Positions 1 through 5,476 of a stretch of DNA of 12,086 nucleotides are shown here, piece after piece. The notes under the pieces were generated by a model. That model had not been told where the DNA came from. It saw only the letters and a list, made by a program, of their open reading frames with translations, and searched no databases. Source of the DNA: Candidatus Brocadiia bacterium (lineage in GTDB: Bacteria > Planctomycetota > MHYJ01 > WSZJ01); the NCBI GenBank assembly GCA_013360825.1, contig JABWAY010000126.1:1-12086 (forward strand). Direction: 5' to 3'. The stretch's first letter is position 1. Every line of letters starts with the position of its first letter. A program made the translations under genes and the position numbers.

Positions 1-1139
1 AGCATCGCGATCGCGACCACCGCCAGGCCGGCGCTGGCGCAGAATGCCGCCACCGGCCCGGCGCGCCACCAGAGCCAGCCGAATCCGAGGCCGGCGGGAA
101 GCGCGGCGAGCCCGGAGCAGAACCAGTAGAGGCCGTAGGCGGTCCCGCGCAGGTCCTTCGGGACCAGGTCCGCCACCATCGCGCGCGCGACCGACTCGCC
201 GAACGCGCTGAACAGGGCGTACACGGCCAGGATCCCGGCCCACGCCGCCTTCCCCGTCGCGAACGCGAATCCCGCGTAGCACACCGCGAAGACGGTCCAT
301 CCCCCGAGGACGGCGGCGCGGCGGCCGAACCGGTCCGCGAGCGCCCCCGCCGGGAACGCCAGGATCGACCGGAGCAGGGAGTGGGCGCACCAGAGCAGCG
401 CCAGCACCTCCGGGGTCCACCCGCAGTCCGCCCCGCGCAGGAGGATGAAGGCGTCCGAGGCGTTGGCCAGCGTGAACACGAACGCGGTCGCCAGGAACCA
501 GCGGAACCGCCCGTCGAACGGCTTCAGCGAGAGCCGCGGCGGCACCGTCGGGATCTCCCCGGGGATGTCGCGCACCAGACGCCCGATCACGAGCAGCACC
601 ATCCCCGCCGGGATCGCCGTCCAGAGGAAGACCTCCCGCAGGTCCCGCCCGCTCGCGAGCAGCGCCGCCGCCAGAAGCGGCCCGATCGCCGCCCCCAGGT
701 GGTCCATCCCGCGCTGCACCCCGAACGCCCGCCCCCGCGCCTCCGGATCGCACGAGTCCGCCAGCAGCGCGTCCCGCGCCGCCAGCCGGATCCCCTTCCC
801 CACCCGGTCCAGCACCCGGATCGCCAGCACGTGCCACGCCGCCGTCGCCGCCCAGTAGAGCGGCCTCGCGCCGACGCTGATCGCGTACCCCCAGAACACG
901 AACGGCTTCCGCCGGCGCGCCCGGTCGGACCACCACCCGCTCACGATCCGGAGCATCGAGGAGACGCTGTCCGCGCCCCCCTCCACGACCCCCACCCAGA
1001 CATGCGTCGCCTTCAGCGTCCCCATGATGAAGAACGGCATGAGAGGGAAGATCATCTCGGAGGCGATGTCCGTGAAGAACGACGCCAGCCCGAGCGCCCA
1101 GACGTTCGGGCCGAGGCCGCGCAGCAGCCGCTTCAGCAT
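1..1139 (-). CDS. MFS transporter, C-terminus cut by window edge
   Basis: Major facilitator superfamily membrane transporter, substrate unknown. Reading leftward from the ATG at 1139 the frame stays open for 379 codons and runs off the window without a stop. The protein begins MLKRLLRGLGPNVWALGLA and then shows SFFTDIASEMIFPLMPFF as a first membrane segment. The MFS loop 2-3 signature is visible as GWWSDRARRRKP, and a second-half copy appears as GALADRFGRRAA. The segment RVLDRVGKGIRLAARDALLA followed by GRAFGVQRGMDHLGAAIGP is typical of a widespread uncharacterised bacterial MFS group. Alternating hydrophobic segments suggest that nearly all of the usual 12 helices are present. The start lies 7 bases after the mlaF stop with a G-rich stretch as possible ribosome site, so it probably shares the mlaEF transcript. 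Family is firm; substrate cannot be read from sequence. Confidence 0.9.
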   Translation of the reverse strand, partial: MLKRLLRGLGPNVWALGLASFFTDIASEMIFPLMPFFIMGTLKATHVWVGVVEGGADSVSSMLRIVSGWWSDRARRRKPFVFWGYAISVGARPLYWAATAAWHVLAIRVLDRVGKGIRLAARDALLADSCDPEARGRAFGVQRGMDHLGAAIGPLLAAALLASGRDLREVFLWTAIPAGMVLLVIGRLVRDIPGEIPTVPPRLSLKPFDGRFRWFLATAFVFTLANASDAFILLRGADCGWTPEVLALLWCAHSLLRSILAFPAGALADRFGRRAAVLGGWTVFAVCYAGFAFATGKAAWAGILAVYALFSAFGESVARAMVADLVPKDLRGTAYGLYWFCSGLAALPAGLGFGWLWWRAGPVAAFCASAGLAVVAIAM

Positions 1140-1146
1140 CCGCCCG

Positions 1147-1938
1147 CTACCCGGCGGGAGGACCGTCCGCGGCGCGGGCGGCGTCTCCCCAGACCTCGTG
1201 CAGCTGCTCCGGGGAGGCCTGCCCGCGGATGAAACGGCGCACGACTTCGTCCTCGCTCGCGAAGACCTCGTCCGGGGTCCCGTGGATCCGGATCGCCCCC
1301 TCGTGGATCATCGCCCAGTGATCCCCGATCTTCCGCGCGCTCGTCATGTCGTGCGTGACGATGATCGAGGTCACGCCGAGGGACTGCTTCATCTTCACGA
1401 TCAGCTCGTTGATCACGTCGCTCATGATCGGGTCGAGCCCCGTCGTCGGCTCGTCGTAGAGGAGGAATTCGGGGTCGGTCGCGAGCGCGCGCGCCAGCGC
1501 GACCCGCTTCTTCATCCCCCCGGACAGGTCCGCCGGAAAGACGTTCTCAACCCCTTTCAGACCCACCGTCGCCAGAGTCTTGCTCACCAGCGCCGCCCGC
1601 GCCGTCGCCGGCACGCGCTCGTGCTCGTCCATCGAAAACGAGACGTTCTCGGCGACCGTCATGGAGTCGAACAGGGCGCCGCCCTGGAACAGCATCCCGA
1701 ACCGCCGGCGGATCGTGTTCATCTGCCGCTCGGGGACATGCGCGATGTCCTGACCGTCGATCAGGATCTGCCCCTCGTCCGGCCTCATCAGCCCCAGGAT
1801 GTGCTTGAGCAGGACCGACTTCCCGCACCCGGAGCCGCCGATCACCACCAGCGCCTCGCCCTTGTTCACGACCAGGTTGACGCCGCGCAGCACGTGCTTC
1901 CCCCCGAGCCGCTTGTGAAGATTGCGGATCTCCAGCAT
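1147..1938 (-). CDS. mlaF: MlaF-type ABC ATPase of lipid transport
   Basis: Cytoplasmic ATPase subunit of an Mla-type ABC system, which moves phospholipids between inner and outer membrane in Gram-negative bacteria. The 263-residue protein starts MLEIRNLHKRLGGKHVLRG. It has Walker A GGSGCGKS at 34-41, the Q-loop segment LFQGGALFDSMTVAENV around 84-99 (a wording characteristic of the MlaF/Ttg2A group), signature LSGGMKKR at 138-145, Walker B LLYDEPTTGLDP ending near 170, and switch histidine 196 in VTHD. All catalytic elements are intact. The ATG at 1938 overlaps the mlaE stop in a TGATG arrangement, which implies translational coupling and decides the start over an in-frame ATG 12 bases upstream. 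The frame stays open far upstream only because high GC keeps stops rare. The direction of lipid flow cannot be inferred. Confidence 0.93.
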   Translation of the reverse strand: MLEIRNLHKRLGGKHVLRGVNLVVNKGEALVVIGGSGCGKSVLLKHILGLMRPDEGQILIDGQDIAHVPERQMNTIRRRFGMLFQGGALFDSMTVAENVSFSMDEHERVPATARAALVSKTLATVGLKGVENVFPADLSGGMKKRVALARALATDPEFLLYDEPTTGLDPIMSDVINELIVKMKQSLGVTSIIVTHDMTSARKIGDHWAMIHEGAIRIHGTPDEVFASEDEVVRRFIRGQASPEQLHEVWGDAARAADGPPAG

Positions 1939-2729
1939 CACTCCGCCCATTCCGGCCGGATGGCCGCGAAGAGCACGGAGAGGAAGAAGTCCGAGACGAG
2001 GATCAGGATGCAGCTGGTCACGACCGCCTCCGTCGCGGCCTTGCCGACCCCGGCGGCGCCGGGTTCCGTGTTGAATCCCTTGTAGGAGGCGACCAGCGCG
2101 ATCAGGAGCCCGAAACACGAGGACTTCGCGCACCCGACCGAGATGTCCCAGACGGTGAGCCAGTCGAGGAGGTTCGCGTAGTGGAAGGCCCACTCGACGT
2201 TCAGGACGTTGACGCAGATGAACGTCCCGCCCGCGATCCCGATCAGGTCCGCCATCAGCGTCAGGAACGGGGTCAGAAGGACGCAGGCCAGGACGCGCGG
2301 GAGAACCAGCCACCGCACGGGATTCGTCGCCAGCGACCGGAGCGCGTCGACCTGCTCCGTGACCGTCATCGTCCCGACCTCGGCCGTGATCGCCGCCCCG
2401 ACGCGGCCGGCCAGCATCAGCCCGGTCAGCACCGGGCCCAGTTCCTTGACCATCGACACGCCCACCACCGCGCCGACCATGCTCGTGATGTTCACCCGCC
2501 GGAACTGGTTGAACGACTGCACCGCCAGCACCATCCCCGTGAACAGCCCCGTCGTCAGGATCACCGGCATCGACCGCACGCCGATCAGGAAAAACTGGTC
2601 CACCAGCACCCGGCGCCGCGGCCACCGCCCGAACAGGCTCCGGATCGTCTCCAGCAGAAGCAGGAACACCCCGCCCGCGGTGCGGAGATTCTCGACCATC
2701 GTTCCGACGAACGGGAGGTGCGGGCCCAT
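1938..2729 (-). CDS. mlaE: MlaE-type ABC permease
   Basis: Inner-membrane permease that pairs with MlaF in lipid transport. With the start at 2729 it is 263 residues, close to the usual 255-265 of the family. The family core is clear: VKELGPVLTGLMLAGRVGAA at about 94-113 followed by ITAEVGTMTVTEQVDALRSL. Hydrophobic segments lie around 46-71, 143-177, 200-215 and 236-257. The start is a judgement. ATG 2729 sits ten bases after a possible -10 box TAGAAT. The in-frame ATG at 2699 (253 residues, starting MVENLRTAGG) would also fit. A longer frame back to 2819 would run through the promoter region and is unlikely. No mlaD-, mlaB- or mlaC-like gene is seen in the window. MlaD, if encoded nearby, must lie left of the window after the MFS gene. 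Confidence 0.9.
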   Translation of the reverse strand: MGPHLPFVGTMVENLRTAGGVFLLLLETIRSLFGRWPRRRVLVDQFFLIGVRSMPVILTTGLFTGMVLAVQSFNQFRRVNITSMVGAVVGVSMVKELGPVLTGLMLAGRVGAAITAEVGTMTVTEQVDALRSLATNPVRWLVLPRVLACVLLTPFLTLMADLIGIAGGTFICVNVLNVEWAFHYANLLDWLTVWDISVGCAKSSCFGLLIALVASYKGFNTEPGAAGVGKAATEAVVTSCILILVSDFFLSVLFAAIRPEWAE

Positions 2730-2739
2730 GAAGGGCCGG

Positions 2740-2745
2740 ATTCTA
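2740..2745 (-). promoter_or_regulatory. Candidate -10 box for mlaEF
   Basis: Reads TAGAAT on the minus strand, five of six matches to TATAAT, ten bases before ATG 2729. No convincing -35 box is seen. If used, the transcript would start within a few bases of the start codon and be nearly leaderless. Confidence 0.4.
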
Positions 2746-2822
2746 GCGGCGGGAGGAGCGGAACGATAGGGAAGGGCGGCGAATGACCCGCCGGGCGGGC
2801 GCCGCCGGGGAAACCGCACGGG

Positions 2823-2828
2823 TACAAT
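2823..2828 (+). promoter_or_regulatory. Candidate -10 box for the aat operon
   Basis: Reads TACAAT, five of six matches to the -10 consensus, eleven bases before the aat ATG. No clear -35 box and no Shine-Dalgarno lie between it and the start. The mirror arrangement on the other strand (2740-2745) makes both more believable than either alone. Confidence 0.45.
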
Positions 2829-2839
2829 CCCCGCCGCGC

Positions 2840-3469
2840 ATGAGCCTGACCGCCGCCGAAATCGTCATCGCCTGCAGCGCCGGGGTCTTCCCCATGGCGG
2901 AGGACCGGAACGGCCCGCTGGTCTGGCTCTCCCCCGACCCGCGGTCGATCCTCCCCCTCGAGCAGTTCCACGTCCCACGCCGGCTCGCCCAGACCCTCCG
3001 ATCCGGCCGGTTCCGCTTCACCACCGACCTCGCCTTCGAGACCGTGATCGACGGCTGCGCGCGCCCCGACACCTGGATCTCCCCGGAGATCCGCGCCGCG
3101 TACGTCGATCTCCACCGGCGCGGGATCGCCCACTCCGTCGAGGCCTGGCAGGGAGACGCCCTCGCCGGGGGGCTCTACGGCGTCCACCTGGGCGCCGCCT
3201 TCATGGCCGAGTCGATGTTCCACGCCGCCCGCGACGCCTCCAAGGCCGCCCTGGTCGCCCTGGTCCGCCACCTCCGCCGCATCGGCGTCACCCTCTGCGA
3301 CACCCAGTTCCTCACCCCCCACCTCGCGCAGTTCGGCGCCCTCGAGATCCCCCGCGCCGACTACCTCGCCCGACTCCGCCCCGCCCTCGAGCTCCCCGCC
3401 CCCTGGGGCCCCCCCGGTCCCCTCACTGCCACCAATGGTTCACAGGAACGCCCGCCGGCCCCACAATGA
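2840..3469 (+). CDS. aat: Leucyl/phenylalanyl-tRNA-protein transferase
   Basis: Cytoplasmic enzyme that moves Leu or Phe from aminoacyl-tRNA to proteins with N-terminal Lys or Arg, marking them for N-end-rule degradation by a Clp protease. The 209-residue protein begins MSLTAAEIVIACSAGVFPMA, the short form of the family that lacks the extra N-terminal segment of the E. coli enzyme. Family blocks follow in order: WLSPDPRSILPL at 29-40, TWISPEIRAAY at 78-88, HSVEAW at 98-103, GGLYGVHLGAAFMAESMF at 110-127, the DASK segment near 132, and CDTQFLTPHLAQFGALEIPR at 153-172. Asp154 matches the conserved Asp of the D-x-Q motif. An in-frame ATG at 2783 is rejected because the extension would cover the promoter region and has no family similarity. 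The last 20 residues are Pro-rich and look non-conserved. It heads a tight three-gene run. Confidence 0.93.
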   Translation: MSLTAAEIVIACSAGVFPMAEDRNGPLVWLSPDPRSILPLEQFHVPRRLAQTLRSGRFRFTTDLAFETVIDGCARPDTWISPEIRAAYVDLHRRGIAHSVEAWQGDALAGGLYGVHLGAAFMAESMFHAARDASKAALVALVRHLRRIGVTLCDTQFLTPHLAQFGALEIPRADYLARLRPALELPAPWGPPGPLTATNGSQERPPAPQ

Positions 3470-3475
3470 AGGGCC

Positions 3476-3919
3476 ATGCCTGAGAGCTTCCGATTCTCGA
3501 CCGAAATCCGCGTCCGCCTCCCGGAGACCGATGCCATGGGCATCGTCTTCCACGGCGCCTTCTTCACGTACCTCGAGGTCGGCCGCATGGACTACCTGCG
3601 CAACCTCGGGCTCGCGGGCTCCCACGCACAGCCGATCCGGGACTTCGCGAACGTCGTCGCCCGCGCCTGCTGCGACTTCCGCTCCCCCGCCCATTTCGAC
3701 GACCCCCTCATCGTCCACGCCCGCATCGCCGAAATCCGCCGGACATCCTTCCGCTTCGATTTCCTGATCGTCCACAAGCAGGAGGCCCGCGTCGTCGCCG
3801 AGGGGCACACGGTCCATGTGGCGATCGACCCGGGGACCGGCCGGCCGATTCCCGTCCCCGAAAATTTCCGCGAACGCATCCGCCGGTTCGAAGGCGCCGC
3901 CCTCAAGGACCCCGCCTGA
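3476..3919 (+). CDS. Hotdog-fold acyl-CoA thioesterase, YbgC/4HBT type
   Basis: Predicted thioesterase that hydrolyses acyl-CoA or a related thioester. It is 147 residues, the usual size for single hotdog proteins. The N-terminal active-site block RVRLPETDAMGIVFHGAFF at about 12-30 matches the family pattern of an acidic D-x-M-G-V-V-H-H/G-x-Y loop. Asp19 is the expected catalytic residue, and TYLEVGRMDYLR follows as the central helix. The later strands ACCDFRSPAHFDDPL and RRTSFRFDFLI are also typical. It starts 6 bases after the aat stop with GAAGGG just upstream, so it is co-transcribed with aat. Family members act on short aliphatic or aromatic acyl-CoAs, or on acyl-ACP, and the substrate cannot be told here. 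The link to aat is likely just operon convenience. Confidence 0.88.
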   Translation: MPESFRFSTEIRVRLPETDAMGIVFHGAFFTYLEVGRMDYLRNLGLAGSHAQPIRDFANVVARACCDFRSPAHFDDPLIVHARIAEIRRTSFRFDFLIVHKQEARVVAEGHTVHVAIDPGTGRPIPVPENFRERIRRFEGAALKDPA

Positions 3920-3938
3920 CCCTTTCAAGGAGGCCTCC

Positions 3939-4823
3939 ATGCCCATGACCTTCGTCGTCCCGTTCGACGGTTCCGAGCGGTCTGAAATGGCCATCCCCTA
4001 CGCCGTCGAACTCGCCCGCCGCTGCGGCGGCGGCGTCCGCGTCCTCCGCGTCATGCAGAGCGCCATCGAGGGGTCCTCTCTCCCCGTCTCGCTTCAGCAG
4101 ACGATGCGCAAGCGCTCCCAGGTCGAGCTCGCGCGGGCCGTGGGGCGGCATGCGGACGGGGACATCGACGTGAAGGGGATTTCGAAGATGGGGAACGTGA
4201 TGGACGAGATCACGGGGGCCGCCGTGGATGCGAGCATCGTGGTGATGACCACCAACGGCCGCACCGGTCTCGACCGCTGGGTCATGGGCTCGGTCGCGGA
4301 GGCCGTCATCCGCCGCGTCGCCGTCCCCGTGCTCATCATCCGCCCGCCGGAGAAGACCTCCGTGGCCGCGGCGCGTCAGGGCGCCGGGCGCATCCTGACC
4401 GATGTCCTGATCCCGCTCGACGGCTCCGCGACCGCGGATGCGGCGCTGTCCGTCGTCCCCGGGCTCGGCCGGGAGATCCGGTTCCACCTCCTCACCGTCC
4501 TCAGTCCCGGAGGCCCCGACCCCGCGCGCGTCTCCTCGGTGCTGACGGCGGCGGCGAAGCGCCTGACCGACGGCGGACACACCGTGGCGACCGCGACCGT
4601 CGAGGCCCCCTCTCCCGCGAAGGCGATCGTCGATTACGCGCAGAAGCAGGGGTGCAGCATGATCGCGATGGCCACGCACGGCCGGAGCGGGCTGTCCGAG
4701 ATTTTCCTCGGCTCCGTCACCGACCGCGTCCTGCGCACGACCGGCGTGCCGGTGCTGGTCGTCCGGCCTGGGAGAAAGCTCTGGGCGGGGGGAAAGCGGC
4801 CGCTCGCCCGCGTCCGGAAGTAG
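3939..4823 (+). CDS. Universal stress protein, tandem UspA domains
   Basis: Cytoplasmic stress protein of 294 residues made of two UspA domains, roughly 1-145 and 165-285. Domain 1 opens with TFVVPFDGSERSEMAIPYAV and ends with TTNGRTGLDRWVMGSVAEAV then VPVLIIRP. Domain 2 opens with DVLIPLDGSATADAAL and ends with ATHGRSGLSEIFLGSVTDRV then VPVLVVRP. Both C-terminal segments carry the G-9x-G-S part of the nucleotide-binding signature, so ATP binding by both domains is plausible. The usual glycine three residues before that motif is Thr in the first domain and Ala in the second, the latter a common variant. A strong Shine-Dalgarno AAGGAGG at 3927-3933 lies five bases before the ATG and decides this start over longer in-frame ones. 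It is third in the aat run, 19 bases after the thioesterase. The specific stress role is unknown. Confidence 0.93.
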   Translation: MPMTFVVPFDGSERSEMAIPYAVELARRCGGGVRVLRVMQSAIEGSSLPVSLQQTMRKRSQVELARAVGRHADGDIDVKGISKMGNVMDEITGAAVDASIVVMTTNGRTGLDRWVMGSVAEAVIRRVAVPVLIIRPPEKTSVAAARQGAGRILTDVLIPLDGSATADAALSVVPGLGREIRFHLLTVLSPGGPDPARVSSVLTAAAKRLTDGGHTVATATVEAPSPAKAIVDYAQKQGCSMIAMATHGRSGLSEIFLGSVTDRVLRTTGVPVLVVRPGRKLWAGGKRPLARVRK

Positions 4824-4843
4824 CCGGGGGGGCGGTCCCCCGG
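4824..4843. terminator. GC hairpin directly after the usp stop
   Basis: CCGGGGG and CCCCCGG form a perfect 7-bp stem with a 6-base loop, starting at the base after the stop codon. No T-run follows, so it would be a weak intrinsic terminator or an RNA 3'-end stabiliser. Confidence 0.45.
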
Positions 4844-4864
4844 CGAACGCACCCGTCCGATCCA

Positions 4865-4890
4865 CGGCCGGCGCTCACGGGCGCCGGCCG
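4865..4890. terminator. Hairpin between convergent genes
   Basis: CGGCCGGCGC and GCGCCGGCCG form a perfect 10-bp stem with a 6-base loop TCACGG. It ends two bases before the last codon of the leftward lipoprotein gene. On the plus strand CTCTATTTC follows, a poor T-tract. It sits where the rightward usp transcript and the leftward lipoprotein transcript collide, so it may act on both. Confidence 0.55.
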
Positions 4891-4892
4891 CT

Positions 4893-5414
4893 CTATTTCC
4901 CGACCCCCTTCACGTCGTAGAGGATCTCCTCCTCCGCGTCCACCTTCCAGGCGCCGTCCTCCTCCATCAGGTGGACGATCCACTCCATCCCCCCGTCGCT
5001 GCTCTTCACCGCACAGCGCAGCCGGCGGCCGTCCACGGTGATCGACGGCGCCCCGAAACTCCGGTACCGCTGCTCGACCACCGGGTCCTTCATCCGCTCC
5101 CGGAGCACCACGGCGGAAAACTCCACCGCCCCCATCGCTCCCAGCGCCTCGGGGGTCGAATGCAGCTGCTCCGCGAGCGTCTTCATCGTCCCGGGATCCT
5201 TCTTGAACCCCTCCAGCGCCTGCTCCGACTCCTCGCGCGACCGCGCCGTCAGCATCCCCCACTGCGTCTTCGCGTCGGCGCTCAGATAGGCCGCATGGAT
5301 CCGCTTGAACACCGCCTCCGGCGGCTCCGGCTGCGGCGGCTTCGCCCGCCCGTCACCGCATCCCGCCAGCAGGCAGACCGCGGCCGCCCACCCCCACCCC
5401 CGCACCGTGCGCAT
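4893..5414 (-). CDS. Putative lipoprotein of unknown function
   Basis: Not recognised beyond its class. The 173-residue protein has a signal peptide MRTVRGWGWAAAVCLLAGC: Arg residues, a hydrophobic core and a lipobox LLAGC with the lipidated Cys at 19. It is followed by a Pro-rich linker KPPQPEPPE. The mature part begins AVFKRIHAAYLSADAKTQW and ends with a region containing GMEWIVHLMEEDGAWKVDAE. This beginning and ending resemble small NTF2-like or DUF4878-like lipoproteins, but the match is only by eye. The ATG at 5414 has GGAGGGG five to six bases upstream. The gene follows clpC on the same strand, but a strong terminator lies just 15 bases before its start. Transcription therefore depends on read-through or on a promoter inside the end of clpC. 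It should be anchored in a membrane facing the periplasm. Confidence 0.82.
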   Translation of the reverse strand: MRTVRGWGWAAAVCLLAGCGDGRAKPPQPEPPEAVFKRIHAAYLSADAKTQWGMLTARSREESEQALEGFKKDPGTMKTLAEQLHSTPEALGAMGAVEFSAVVLRERMKDPVVEQRYRSFGAPSITVDGRRLRCAVKSSDGGMEWIVHLMEEDGAWKVDAEEEILYDVKGVGK

Positions 5415-5429
5415 CGCCCCTCCGGTCAC

Positions 5430-5460
5430 AAAAAAAGCCGGGGCCACCTTCGGCCCCGGC
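5430..5460 (-). terminator. Intrinsic terminator of clpC
   Basis: On the minus strand GCCGGGGCC, a 6-base loop GAAGGT, GGCCCCGGC and seven T residues (5436-5430) make a classic Rho-independent terminator. It begins 16 bases after the clpC stop. Confidence 0.93.
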
Positions 5461-5476
5461 CTGGTCTCCAGATTCC

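Noticed and set aside
381..1232. Plus-strand open frames across the MFS gene
   Set aside because: Composition is Arg/Pro-rich and without domains. The minus strand encodes a clear MFS transporter.
1939..2625. In-frame upstream extension of the mlaF reading frame (to 2625)
   Set aside because: It overlaps mlaE in another frame and has low-complexity Gly, Arg and Asp-rich wording. The true start at 1938 is fixed by the TGATG overlap and the family N-terminus.
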